From positions 37,787,593 to 37,851,592 of the forward strand of contig OW388304.1 of the NCBI GenBank assembly GCA_936450465.1: a stretch of 64,000 nt of DNA, given 5' to 3'. Position 1 is the first letter of the stretch. Every line of letters starts with the position of its first letter. The notes beneath the pieces are model-generated. The model was given only the letters and a program-made list of their open reading frames with translations. It was not told the DNA's origin and did not search any database. Positions 12,120-22,900 of the stretch are shown one piece after another. The DNA is from Gibbula magus. Its lineage: Eukaryota > Mollusca > Gastropoda > Trochida > Trochidae. The position numbers and the translations under genes are program-made.

Positions 12120-12379
12120 TTACAAAACACATACATTATATTTAGTAAATAAACCAGGATTTTGCATATAAAGGATAAAAGCACTTAGTAAAATGGCCAG
12201 TGTTATTGTCCAAGGACTCTCTGACCTCTTGTTGCCAGCATTACACATGTCCGTGTCACAGAAACAAAAGAGAGCAGAGAAGTTTTCAACTGGGTTGGTC
12301 CAGTGATGACATCCGTTAGTTTCATTAATCCCAGGAAGTGTCCCAGGCAGATAGCAGGTGCGGAACACGCCCACCCAAC
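12120..12379 (-). CDS. Ly6-like gene, exon 3 (C-terminal half of domain and anchor signal)
   Basis: The acceptor is a strong pyrimidine tract ending TGTGTTGACAG (AG at 12381-12380). The exon starts with the last two bases of a Gly codon, then Trp-Val-Gly-Val, holds the last five Ly6 cysteines, the hydrophobic anchor stretch and TAA at 12122-12120. The open frame extends upstream to 12422, but that part lies in the intron. Confidence 0.88.
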
Positions 12380-15300
12380 CTGTCAACACAAAACAAGCAA
12401 AGTTCAAAGCTTGCAAACTCATTATCAGTAATAAATTGGATGTTCGTCCAGGAAAAACCGTTAACCGTTAACAGAACAAATGTTTGTGGAACGAACAACT
12501 ACATTCTTCACTGATAGAAATGTAAATTAAAAGTTATAAAATTTAAAAAAACATAATGATATTATAACTCAGGTAAAGGATTAGAAATGTGGATTTTAGA
12601 GAGTAAAATAAAATATGAATTTGAAACATTTTGTGTTGACATTGATTTTATTAAGTACTAAAATCTTACATTTGTATATAGTATAGTTAAACGAAATAAA
12701 CATTAATCAAAATTAAATTAAAGATTGTGAAGAATTTCAAGATCATTATTCTGGATCTTTTCTGTTGGGGTTCCAAAATAAACTGACCCACATTACTGAG
12801 GACATATTGTGCAGTGCAGAGAATCAATGTTAAACGTTTATTTTATGTATGCGCCAAACGGATCGGATATACATTTTTTTACAAGTTACATAATGATTTT
12901 ATCCTGGGAAATTATGCCCGACATATGCATTTTTCTAAAACTGATCTAAGCTCCACTTTCGTGTCATATATATATAAGACAAATAAAAGACATTCGGCTG
13001 AAATACAATTTTATTTATTAGTTTGTTGAGTTTTCACAAATTACTAACACACATACTTTGTGATAGCAGTAGGACATGGGTGTAAGAATTAAGAATTTTG
13101 ATTAATCTGGACAGTGACAAGAAAGTGTTACCTGACTCCAGCGGAGGTTGCTCCTGTTTGCCACACTTCATGTTTTCCTCAGGACAATCAAAGGCCTCGA
13201 ACTGGTAGGATTTAAATTCCGTCCCGCAGGCGCCATTGTTTCCGTTGTTGCAGTAGTAACATTTAATGCAGTCACCTTGAATTTCAAAAGAAATGGGTTA
13301 TTGTGTGAGTAACAATTCGTAGCATTGAATGTATTTGTTGTAAGTGGGTTTGTTTAAAATTCACAACAATCTTATGGTGAGGTGGTGAGGTGAATTGGGG
13401 TTTAACGCCGCTTTCAAGAGTATTTCACTTATATCGCGGCTGCTAGTATTACGGCAGAAAAAAAGCCCGCAACGCCATGTGGCAATGCATTGCAGTGAAA
13501 CCTGCGAGCAACGGCTGGAACTAGCGAACCGGGGTTCGAATCCCACCAGGAGCATGGAAACTTTGTCTGGAGAAAACTCTTCTACACGCTGTGAGTTTTG
13601 GGTACAATGTTACACTGGATTTCAGCGTAGTACCACTCTTCGTTTGCTAGTTCCAGCCGATGCATGCCGGGTTTCATCGCAATGCAAAGCCACATGGCGT
13701 TGAGGACTTTCTCCTGCCATAATACTAGCACTGAAATACTCTTGAAAACAGTGTTAAACCCCAACTCACCTCAAATAAGCAGCGGGGCTCTAATAGCCAC
13801 TGGGTCTCTACTAAGTGCGGAGCCTCCAATACCTGCAAATTTTCATTTTAGCGTGGTCTCTATTAATCAGCGGAACTGAGGGTCTGTTAATTTAAAGTTC
13901 ACACTAACACTAACAGTAACGAGATTTCTTATTTGAGAGCAGGATTTCCTTTTAATTACATGTATTATATATATAATAGTGATATCGCTTAATTGGTCAA
14001 CATTTGCAACAAAAATCTACATTGATAACTTGAAGCATAAGTAGATAATGATACCCTCTTTACCAGAATGACGGTGAAGTAATGAGAGTATGGAAACATC
14101 ATTCTGTGCATGCTACACTTAATCTGAATTATTACATAGGTATAATACGTTTATGATATACTTATGGTTATTTCAAGCAAATGTAATCAATAGAAACCCG
14201 TCTAACCACTTTTGACTAATAAAAGCCAATTATTCAATCATGGCCCTATAAGTTTATGTAACATTATAAACATTTTCTTCTCAACTTACATCATAGCAAA
14301 GATGCATACAGATATATGCAAAAGGAAATAACCTAAAAAAAATTGCATATTTCTTAATTAAACCACAATTGCCATGTACTTCAATTGTGTCTTGAAGGAA
14401 GTATGTCACTTTTGTACTGTTGTTTACTTCTGTTAAAACGAAATCCGCGTAAATGGAACGATTACATAACAATCCCATTTACACAAAAGTAACTGGTATG
14501 TTTGAAGTTCATGATCCCAGTAAACACATTAGCCAAAATAGTATATTTAGTGTAGGGTTAAATGCATTTTGCCTTGTTGAACCATAATAGTGCTCAAATT
14601 TATTTAACATAAGAGGCGAAACAGTCGTGTGGTAAGGTTTCTGGTACGGTCAGTGCTGGCGAGAGTTGTCTTACCCGCAAGTGACTCGTCCCGAAAGTGA
14701 GGTGAGGTGAGTTAGGGTTTAACGCCGCTTTCAAGATTATTTCACTTATATTGCGGCTGCTAGTATTATGGCAGGGAGAAAGCCCTCGGCGCCATGTGGC
14801 TATGCATTGCGGTGAAACCTGCGAGCGAAGGCTGGAACTATTTAACCATTGGTGGTACTACGCTGAAGTTCAATGTAGCATTGCACCTAAACCTTACTGC
14901 GTGTAGAACAGTTCTCTACTGCAGAAAAAGTTGCCGGCCCCTGGCGGGATTCGAACGACGAACATCCTGATCCGAAGACGAACGGGCCAACCACTGCGCC
15001 ATCCTGCTCCCCCGTCTCGAAAGTACACTAATTTGTACTATTGTGAAGGTAGTGTTATCTCAAATATAATCATGTTATGTTATATATTCAATATACTTGC
15101 TTACATACAATAACATTCGTAGTTACAAAGTAGCGCAAAAACATCACTTGTCACACTACAACTTGACTACATTTTTAAAACGTTGTCCTCACCGGTTGTA
15201 CTGTTTATGAGATACACAGTTAACATCAACCGCATGTCTTTCCCAACAACCACTTGTGTTAGACCAGACGTTTCAATGTATGTCAATAATCAATGCATGT

Positions 15301-18300
15301 GTGTTAAGTGCATGGTACCCACAGTTTTATCAATCATCGGTTATGCTATGTGTTGCTGAAGGCCATCAGTGCGATACGGCATCTCCTCACACAAAGTGCC
15401 ACTGAAGCCCTAGTAAGGTCGCTATATACTCTCTATTGTAACAGTCTTCTTGGAAACATCAGCAAACACCAGATAGAGAGACTACAGAGAGTCCAAAATA
15501 AAGCAGCCAGAGTGACAACAAGAACTAAACTCTGCTCACCCCTAACACCGGTGTTAAAATCTCTCCATTGGCTTAAGGTGCAGGAACTAATTGACTTTAA
15601 AATATTGTCGCTCGTGTATCAGGCAATTCACAAAACAGCCCCCAGCTACCTGCAGGATCTGGTTTCCCCCTACTTGTCAACCAGAGACCTCCGTTCAAAT
15701 GACCAATTCCTCCTTTGTACCCCTGCATACAAACTGAAATCTTTTGGAGCCAGAACCTTCTCCTATACAGCAGCCACATTATGGAACTCACTACCCCTTG
15801 ACTTGAAACTCTCCCCTTCCCTCCAAGCCTTCAAGTCCAGACTTAAAACATTCCCGTTTCTTCGCTATTAATAATCTCATCTTTCCAGTTGTACATTTGT
15901 AAATACATGTATCCACTATTTTATGTTAGCGCTTTGAGCGTGCCCCTCTGAGGTGCGGATTTCAGCGCATTACAAATGCCCTTATTATTATTATTATTAT
16001 ATTATACTACTCCTATCAGTGCGAGTACTGTATTGATTGATTTCTACATGTATATCCTGCATGTCACCGACCCATTCGTGAGATTGGTATTGTGCTGTAC
16101 ATGTAAAAGATCACACTTACACACTTCCATTTACTCCGAGATATCTTAACATTTGTGGTAAAAGCTGTAATATCCTGTGACTAGCAAACTTTTTTTAGAT
16201 CCACATTCTGCAATATCGCGTATGAAATGGCGATGAAATCTCATATTTGGAGATTGCTATAGATGCGACTCTTTATAATTACCAACTGTCAAATGTCAAG
16301 GACCTCTTGTCGTAACCTGCAGCATTTGAGAGCTCAGTTCATCTTGAAATAGAACATATTTCCCTGAAAAGACGAAATTGTCAGATACACAATACCTCCC
16401 TCTGGCTATAATCGTCAGTACGACTCGGCTTACGTCATCTGGTTGATATGTGATATGACATACGAAAAAAAACATTGGATATGTAGCTGATCGGGTATTA
16501 CATTATGCATTGTCTCTACAGCAGAAGTAAGAAATGTATTTTACAGGTATTAGCGGTATTGCTGTATCTCAATTAGAAGCTTGTACAGGTTTAGTTAAGG
16601 ATTAGTTTCACAAGAGCACAGAAACTTTAAATTTTGAAATATGCCTATCCAACCATATATGCCTAAAATTGATGTATCATAAAAGTAGCTGCTACTATAT
16701 ATGTGTACTTTGTTCAGACACAAATAATCCTCTGCAGGTAAATTTAAGTCTCATCGTCATGTAATTGATGTCCTTTTCCTTTTTCTTATAAATCATTTTA
16801 AAAGTCTTTGGAGTTTATCACGCTTATCACATCATTAAAGATATGCCTGAAAATTAATAAATGATGTTAAATTGGGATTACATGGAGTCGTTTTGTTTCC
16901 TGTTTGTGTTTGATAGACAGAAACACTTAGCCCCACGCGGGAACCCTACATGTACATGTAGGTGGCAATATATGATAAAGAAAGTGTCATTAAGGTATTT
17001 TCATATTACATTGTGCATCAGCCTTCCACCAATATCAGCCCTTGAGATAAAGTTCTCCTGCTGATACTAGGGTCTCGGTTGATACACTGTTGATACAATG
17101 TTAGGCCAGAACAAAACGAATTTGTTTCTGGTTTCCGCCCGCATGAGTTTGAAACCGACGCAACAGGTATTTTTTTTCTAGGTTTTAACAAGAGAAAGGG
17201 GCAGATAACCCTAATTTTTAGCCTCAGAAAACATTGGATATTGAAATGGAGTGTGGGGTGAGGTTATTGACCATTTGGAATGGTAACACATATTTAAGAG
17301 GGTTTGTGTTTAATTTATATAAATAGTTGTGTGAATTTGTTTTCTAACTGGTTAAGAAGTTTTATAAAATGGAATTTATCTCTTCATTCCAAAACAAAGA
17401 TAATTAATAAAATAGTGAAGACCAGAAACATTTTAAATATAGGATTACATTGAGTTTCGTTTCCTATTTGTATTTGATGAAGCTCCATGATTTTATATCC
17501 CAATGTTTTCTTACAGCGCATATTGCACTTTTAACAGACACAGTTAACAGTTAGCGTTTATAGATCTCGGTCAATACGCCACCTCTTTCAATCTCCTGAT
17601 TTACTGATTGGAATCAGTTGTAGTGTTTCACTCATGGAACATATTGATACTGTCTCCTATATATAAGAAACAGCACAAACTTGGCCTATATTTCGGAACA
17701 CTATTACTGCAAGTCCAATCATAAATGTCTAAAGTTGAAATATCTGCTTCACACAAAACTAGAAGTAGACAGTAAAAAAATCTGTTAAGGAAATAATTCT
17801 GATGTAAACTATAAAAGAATTGTGCTAAACCTTTACAAACTAACTTACTAATATAGAACGAGATGCTACACAATTTCCTGAAATAAATGAAATGGGGCAT
17901 AGGCTCTTCACACTAATGTACTGAAATGAAATGTGGCATGTTGTAATTCTTCTCCTACACGTAAGCCTCTCAGGAAAGCCTATAAAATCGTTATATGAAT
18001 AACTTTAATGTTTTTAAGCTTATGGGAACTAAGGTGATCCGGCATGTAAAAGTAGTAAATCTTTTTGAAAAAAAACTAACAATGTACCAAACCCAGCTCC
18101 CCAAAATATATGATTATTATTGTCATCACTCGAGGTCACATCTGTTCCGTTGGTTATTTAAAGAATAGTTCTGTTTGTATGTGCATTTTATTATGCAAGG
18201 TGTATTGATGCTTTAACATGTTTTTCAATTTGTCATGACCATTACTGTTTTATGCCAGGCGTCTTTCTGTTTCCAAGCGTGGTAAAAGTTATAGCAGGAG

Positions 18301-19264
18301 CTCCATTTTAAAAAAAAATTACATATGCAAAGAAAACTTTGACCTAAAACTCTGAATGACACTCCTCCCGGCAATGCAAATAGTAAAATAAAGACTTTCT
18401 TGTCTGGCTTAAAATATTAAATTATACTTTAAGGGTTTAAGATGTAAGCTTTCTATGTTTTTCGATTTTAGTGAAAAAAGGATATAGTTTGTAGGCCATG
18501 GCCGCTTAGACCCTTACTAGGGGCCACAAATTTACGAATGATAATTTTGCCAGCATACCGGCACGCAGAATATCAGTTGTCCATGACATTTTGCTGAAGA
18601 AAGTTTGTTTCAAATAATCGTATGGCACGGCCACCGAGTGCCTAAGTAACGGGTAACACCCTTACCTAATCTACGAATAATACAATGGAGTCCCGCCTGG
18701 CAAAGGTACATATTGTACAATTATGGACACTATATCCTTAGCTGTTAATATTTCATTCATAAATTCCATTGAAGCAATAGCAGTGAAGTAACAATTTGAT
18801 TAAATATAACGAAACATAGAAAATACATATTTTCAGCAACTTACTTGATAAATTTTTACTTATTTACATATTCACCTATAGCATCAAATCAATTGAAAAA
18901 CTGGAGTTACATATAGCCTATTAGCTAAAGAAATTACTCGCATCTGTCATCTCTCTTTGATAACCTATGCAAATCATGTTATGAAATGTCAATTTAACAA
19001 ATGTACTCAAATATCTTACTTGAAATTTAAAGTTACAAATCCGACGTTTCCTGTATAAATTTCCTTCCAGCCCTGAATCGTATTTAAAGTATATGCATGC
19101 ATTTGACGAGCTTATTGTAAAGTGTTTCGGTACAGAACTACCGCACCCATTGAAACACATTGGACTAGTAACACATTCTACCCGCAACACTTTAAGAACA
19201 GAGGCAACTTACCCACAGAGAGAAGGGACAGACATATGACACCAGTCAGGAACCAGACACGCAT
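12120..19264 (-). CDS. Ly6/uPAR (three-finger) domain protein, 3 exons, likely GPI-anchored
   Basis: Exons 19264-19213 (52 nt), 13275-13132 (144 nt) and 12379-12120 (260 nt) join in phase 1 at both junctions and give 151 residues. Residues 1-17 (MRVWFLTGVICLSLLSV) are a signal peptide. The mature part starts Gly-Asp-Cys-Ile-Lys-Cys-Tyr-Tyr-Cys and carries the ordered cysteines of a Ly6 domain, ending in the diagnostic Cys-Phe-Cys-Asp-Thr-Asp-Met-Cys-Asn. Eleven domain cysteines are present, one more than the usual ten; the extra one is in Gly-Asp-Cys. One Asn-Glu-Thr glycosylation sequon is present. A hydrophobic stretch (Trp-Thr-Ile to Tyr-Met) follows a Gly/Ser/Pro spacer, as in GPI-anchored Ly6 proteins, but 14 residues including one more Cys follow it, so a single-pass anchor is also possible. 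Such proteins act on the cell surface in signalling, septate junctions or channel modulation; the specific role cannot be assigned. Introns are 752 and 5937 nt, all with GT-AG borders. Confidence 0.88.
12380..13131 (-). other. Ly6-like gene, intron 2
   Basis: 752 nt, starting GTAACA and ending GACAG on the minus strand. AT-rich; no mobile element recognised inside. Confidence 0.75.
13132..13275 (-). CDS. Ly6-like gene, exon 2 (N-terminal half of domain)
   Basis: 144 nt with phase 1 at both ends. Acceptor TTTCTTTTGAAATTCAAG, donor CAG followed by GTAACA. It encodes the Gly-Asp-Cys-x2-Cys-x2-Cys start, an Asn-rich stretch (Asn-Asn-Gly-Asn-Asn-Gly), Ala-Cys-Gly, Phe-Asp-Cys-Pro and Met-Lys-Cys-Gly, that is six cysteines, and ends Pro-Pro-Leu-Glu-Ser. 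No stop occurs in this frame, while the other two frames lack any Ly6 pattern. Confidence 0.85.
13377..13778. mobile_element. Two SINE copies in inverted orientation forming a foldback
   Basis: 13377-13527 reads GTGAGGTGGTGAGG, then TTTAACGCCGCTTTCAAGAG and on to GGCTGGAACTAGCGAACC: the reverse complement of the 3' half of the SINE seen complete at 14699-15012. At 13530 the orientation flips: GGGTTCGAATCCC (B box) and a full sense body follow, ending CCCAACTCACCTC at about 13778. The arms 13385-13525 and 13635-13778 pair as an imperfect inverted repeat. Either one SINE inserted beside an opposite copy, or a foldback arose during priming. Confidence 0.85.
14699..15012 (-). mobile_element. Full-length tRNA-derived SINE with target-site duplication
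   Basis: Minus strand, 314 bp. The head (15012 downward) has an A box TGGCGCAGTGG and B box GTTCGAATCC with loop CTTCGGA, resembling tRNA-Arg(TCG). The body runs through TAGAACTGTTCTACACGC, CAGGTTTCACCGCAATGC and CATAATACTAGCAGCCGC and ends AAGCGGCGTTAAACCC then CTCACCTCACCT. It is flanked by 12-bp direct repeats with one mismatch: CGTCCCGAAAGT at 14687-14698 and CGTCTCGAAAGT at 15013-15024. Family members in the window are at 13377-13778 and 62262-62571. Confidence 0.92.
15344..16009 (+). mobile_element. L2/CR1-type LINE, 3' end only
   Basis: 15344-15871 keeps an open frame for the extreme C-terminus of a non-LTR retrotransposon ORF2: Ile-Arg-His-Leu-Leu-Thr-Gln, then Leu-Gln-Arg-Val-Gln-Asn-Lys-Ala-Ala-Arg-Val, Leu-Lys-Ser-Leu-His-Trp-Leu, and Leu-Trp-Asn-Ser-Leu-Pro-Leu near the end, all typical of the region after the reverse transcriptase in L2/CR1 elements. 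The fingers and palm are missing, and a few residues before Tyr-Cys-Asn-Ser-Leu-Leu are replaced. After TAA 15869-15871 comes a ~100-bp 3' UTR containing AGCGCTTTGAGCG and a TTCAGCGC stem partner and a (TTA)n tail at about 15982-16004, as in L2-type elements. It lies antisense in the Ly6 intron. Confidence 0.9.
16010..16869. other. Intronic DNA, nothing recognised
   Basis: Part of Ly6 intron 1 between the LINE fragment and the degenerate duplication. No element or coding-like block recognised. Confidence 0.4.
16870..17640. repeat. Degenerate duplication 16870-17070 / 17440-17640
   Basis: GGGATTACATGGAGTCGTTT through TGTTTGTGTTTGAT at 16874-16914 recurs as AGGATTACATTGAGTTTCG through TTTGTATTTGAT near 17442-17480, and GGTCTCGGTTGATAC near 17070 recurs as GATCTCGGTCAATAC near 17564. 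Between them, 17105-17132 holds a short palindrome (CCAGAACAAAACGAATTTGTTTCTGG-type, written here in two halves: CCAGAACAAA and TTTGTTTCTGG). Confidence 0.45.
19213..19264 (-). CDS. Ly6-like gene, exon 1 (signal peptide)
   Basis: ATG at 19264-19262 in the context CCAGCCATGC, followed by 17 codons giving a classical signal peptide, then one base of a Gly codon and a consensus donor GTAAGT (19212-19207). The phase (1) matches exon 2. The exon is far too short to stand out as an open frame; it was found by looking upstream for a phase-1 signal exon. Confidence 0.8.
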
Positions 19265-19506
19265 GGCTGGGTGTTATCATCACAGTCACAAAGTAATAGT
19301 CACAACAGAAGGAGACTAATTCCGTTGTTATAATCCGCACATAGGCACAAACTAAAGGTTTTACGTCACCAGACTGGTTCACTAAACCAGATCCTTCATG
19401 AGAAATGGCCAAACAATTAATATGAATTTTCAAATCCTCAACAATTGTCTTTATGGTAAGTTTCCAAGTGACTAACAGATAAATATTCAACTAAAATTCT
19501 TCTACT

Positions 19507-19514
19507 TATTTATA
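19507..19514 (-). promoter_or_regulatory. Candidate TATA box of the Ly6-like gene
   Basis: TATAAATA on the minus strand, about 243 bases upstream of the start codon, would place a start site near 19480 and give a 5' leader of about 215 nt without an intron. The 240 bases upstream of it (19520-19760) are clearly richer in GC than the neighbourhood, as expected of a promoter. No experimental support; TATA-like strings are common in AT-rich DNA. Confidence 0.4.
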
Positions 19515-19764
19515 CTTTCACACCACAGGATAGTTCCGAGTTGTGAACTGGAGCGACTTGTCACGTACAACACTGAGTCTAGGCGACTGTAGTTGCTTGT
19601 CTCTCGTCGATCAATGAACGGAAGCAGTGAGACGGTAAGACCATCAGCGAGAATCGGGGTCGCTGACGGACTGAATAACTTCTTCTCGTTGGGCACTGTT
19701 CACCATTATACAGAGAAGACCAACTCGTTGTTAGACAAAAGGAAGGCAAACTAATTTCACACAC

Positions 19765-20360
19765 AGGGCAAGCTCATAGATTGTCATATAAGCATATCCG
19801 TTCATAATTCAAATTCACATCTAGTATGCCCTGATGGTTTCCAAAATAGACATGACTAGTAAGTATGTTGATATCTACCTAAACATATTTCCATTTAAAA
19901 GAGAACAATTGTTTTCTTACCCTTAGCTTTGCATTAAGAATCATGCTCTGCATAAAGGACGAACTTATTGACCGCATATCATTATATAACACAAGTACTC
20001 AGCTATAGTTTTTGGCAGATTAATCATTGATTGTATTTATAATTGATAATTTTAATTTTATTTGAAACTAGTTACCCATATCTGGTTGTGAAGATCAGAT
20101 ACAGGTACCCCTTTTCAATTTCAAATTCGTCAATCACAGGCGACAGTGATGACAGGTGACACTTCTACACTCAAAGGAAAATGAATCATCGTTGCTAACT
20201 AAGACTACAATACAATATGGCTGTAATTAGTTGAAATAGGAAACAGCAATAAAAACAACAACAAATAACAACAAGAAACTTGCCTTTGTCATACGGATTT
20301 GTTTTTGTTTTGGCTTTTGTATAGGAATGTTTGTTTGGGATAGTGGATTTCAAATTCTGT
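19765..20360. other. AT-rich intergenic DNA upstream of the Ly6 promoter
   Basis: No element or coding-like segment recognised. Confidence 0.45.
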
Positions 20361-20465
20361 AAAATCCTAGTTATTCCCCGCCACAACGAAGTTGTCACGG
20401 AATATAGAAATGACCTCCGTCCGTGCGTCCTGGTTCCTTCTCCTCTTCTGGGTGCCAACTAAAAT
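20361..20465 (-). repeat. GC-rich dispersed-repeat fragment
   Basis: Minus strand reads AGTTGGCACCCAGAAGAGG, then GGACGCACGGACGGAGGTCA and TTCCGTGACAACTTCGTTGTGGCGGGGAATA. It stands out by composition from flanking AT-rich DNA and resembles a repeat type I have seen widely in mollusc genomic DNA (memory only). Ends are not defined. Confidence 0.4.
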
Positions 20466-20469
20466 ACTG

Positions 20470-21595
20470 GAGGCGTCACCTTTTCGGATTTCGATTTTAG
20501 CTATTTCCATGTAAAAATATCTTAATATTGATTCTGGAAAAAACTAAAAATTCATTTTACAATTTCACTTTTCGAACAGGACTTGAAAACTGTTAGGCAG
20601 TGATTATAGTGATTAAAACTAACATATCATTGGTACGGACAAACAGATACCATATAAACGGACATTTAGATCACCACAACAAAGCAGAGAAGATTCTGAC
20701 TTCTCCTCAGACGATATACAAGATAAAGCTTCGTCACAAGAATAAAAAAATGCGGCAGAGACAGAGCATTTTTATATTTATATTTATATCCTGGGAATTT
20801 CAAACCTTAAAAGTAGATGAAGGGAAACAAGTAAAATGGGAAAACCGCTGCAGTACATTCATCAAATATTGCTGCACATATTTGAAGCATTTTGGGGTAC
20901 CCATGTTGAGAGACATTTTTTAATTTATCAATTAACCATTTTAGAGAACATATGCAAGTTATTATAGTGGTGCCTTTTAACTTGGTAGCATTATGATGTC
21001 TCAGATTAGAGTTGTTCGTGAAGTGCACCTGAAATAATCCTCAGGGTCATTAATTATAATGTTTCTATCATAGAAGCCTGGTCCTAGTGACATTATCCCA
21101 GATGGCACCCCACTAATCAAAAAGGCAAAGTAAAGGATCTATACATTGTTTCATGGGCTGCAGAGGACAACAAGGTTGTATATCCACTGGCTGTATATGG
21201 TCGGTATGTCAAACTGTCATATCATTGTTTTGTAGAATAATATCAAAGTTTTTATGTTCCTGACAGAAATGACAGTATCCGTCCCATTGCTAATATATTA
21301 TCGTCATTATAATAATAAATATAATTCAATTATTCCTTGATTTGACAATATATAAAATAAATAAATAAACGAGTGTCTGTAACTATGTAATTTCCATTTC
21401 ACCATAACATTTTAAAAGTTTGTTATTTTAATATTGATGTTTTCACTTTCTTTTGTCAATGTCATTAAAGGTCTTTCAATGACAAGATGGCGGAAGTTGG
21501 AGGAAGCGAACAAACTTAAATCTTTTACCCAAAGGATAGTGCCATTTATACTGTCAATTGTGAAGTTATTTCATTTTTAAACTCATAGGATAATC
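20470..21595. other. Intergenic; 107-codon frame without recognisable domain
   Basis: The frame 20600-20923 (plus, 107 codons) is basic and low in complexity, with a Phe-Ile repeat and no recognisable motif; it also has a 73-codon shadow on the other strand. I do not call it a gene. An AAGATGGCGG string at 21485-21494, which matches the YY1 core consensus, sits beside a 10-codon frame. Confidence 0.35.
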
Positions 21596-22099
21596 AAACA
21601 GAAATCCAGATGCATGCAATGAGTCTGTCAGTCAACAAGATAATTATCTGAGTGCAAATATGCCATTGTCTCACAAATAAAGTTTCCTTTACATCAAGAT
21701 GACTGTCAAGTGTCTTGTAAGGCTTTTTACTAGAAAAAGTGGCATGTAATTATCCCATATTGGTCCCATTGGTGGCCCTATTGTGACATGTCTAAATGGA
21801 AGAGTCATTCTGATATTTCAATATCAACATATTTGTCATGACAGTAGAACTATTTATACTGCATGGGAAAAAACGAATGAAACAACGTAATTAAAACACA
21901 TTTTGATATTTTCCCCCATGTTTTTATCAGAGTGTATGGTGTTATTTTCATTTCGCCTGTCTGTCTGTTTGTCTGAAACATTCAACCTTGTCATACCGTT
22001 TGATTGGTTAGTGTTAGGCATTTAATATTTGGCATGTGAGTCCCGTTTGATGTAACGTTTTGGATGGGTCATAGTTTTTAACCCCATATAGTCATAGTT

Positions 22100-22545
22100 T
22101 TTAGGATCGGATTAATATTTAATATTTACTATTATAATAGTTATGGCCCTCGACTTAGAACGCTCGGCTTTTCAATTTCAGATTGACAGTACTTGTGTTC
22201 TGAAATCAAAGTCTGCCACAATGTATGATCAATCTTTCTGAAAATGTATACATTGGTGATACGCATGTGCTTTTTTGGGATCGATCGGATTAATATTTTC
22301 AGAGTTATGGCCCTTGACTTAGAGCGCTCAGCGCTCCAATTTCAGATTGACAGTACCTGTGTTCTGAAATCAACTCCTCCTACAGTTTTTGATCAATCAT
22401 TCTGAAACTTTACACATGCTTTGTATAAACATCAGTAATGCGCATGGGCTTTTTTGGGACCGATCGGGTTATATTTTCAGATTTATTGGCCTTGACTTAA
22501 AGCACTCGGCTTTTCAATTTCAGACTGGCAGTAACTTTTAATTCG
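22100..22545. repeat. Tandem repeat, period about 165-178 bp, 2.5 copies
   Basis: Units begin TTATGGCCCTCGACTTAGAA (22141), TTATGGCCCTTGACTTAGAG (22305) and TTATTGGCCTTGACTTAAAG (22483). Each continues with CTTTTCAATTTCAGA or similar, then a GACAGTAC-TTCTGAAATCAA block, and a GGGA(T/C)CGATCGG motif before the next unit. Confidence 0.9.
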
Positions 22546-22589
22546 TCAGCATTTGAAAATGTTGTGTTTCCAATGTCACAAACTGAGGT

Positions 22590-22900
22590 TATAACCTTTG
22601 ACTATGTGACCTTGACCTTGATGTAGAACTTAACCATGGTCATCATTTTTTATTGATTGGTGATAAGCCTTCAATATTTGACATGCACGTTCATTTTTAA
22701 TAGGTCACTACCCTTACATTTAAACTGCTTATTTGGACGATAAGGAACCCGGGGGTTCTTGTGCTCTCAGAGCACTTTTGTTACCTTGTAACTTTGACCT
22801 TGGCATAGGTAACATTTTACGAAGACTTTAACCTTAGTTATTACTTTTCATGCATTGATGATCCTTAACCTGTGATAGTTAAGCTGACCATCCTGATTCG
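22590..22900. repeat. Diverged TGACCTTGACCTT-containing units and paired short hairpins
   Basis: Contains GTGACCTTGACCTTGATG and AACTTTGACCTTGGCATAGG, each followed by similar AACCTT/AACCATGGTCAT and GATTGGTGATAAG-type segments, so it appears to be two diverged copies of a ~100-200 bp unit. At 22745-22775 two small palindromes sit side by side: GAACC/GGTTC and GTGCTC/GAGCAC. Confidence 0.5.

Larger units (their letters stand above)
13276..19212 (-). other. Ly6-like gene, intron 1 (5.9 kb)
   Basis: Begins GTAAGT after the signal-peptide exon and ends TTCAAG. It contains a SINE foldback (13377-13778), a full SINE (14699-15012), the antisense 3' end of an L2-type LINE (15344-16009) and a degenerate duplication (16870-17070 / 17440-17640). 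The interval 17650-19100 is AT-rich with a GC-richer patch at 18490-18720 that I could not identify. Confidence 0.75.

Noticed and set aside
12380..12422. Upstream extension of Ly6 exon 3 to the ATG at 12422
   Set aside because: The extension covers the pyrimidine tract and acceptor of intron 2; the splice to exon 2 restores the cysteine pattern.
14945..15012. Functional tRNA-Arg gene (minus strand)
   Set aside because: It is the head of a 314-bp SINE flanked by target-site duplications.
20600..20923. 107-codon frame as a gene
   Set aside because: Basic, low-complexity composition, no recognised domain or splice context, and shadow frames on the other strand; length is not remarkable for AT-rich DNA of this size.
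21485..21494. AAGATGGCGG as a YY1-driven promoter or start of a gene
   Set aside because: The frame closes after ten codons and no donor site or downstream exon was found; a single 10-base match is weak.
22745..22775. Twin hairpins as a transcription terminator
   Set aside because: The setting is eukaryotic repeat DNA; intrinsic terminators do not apply, and the hairpins are part of a dispersed unit.
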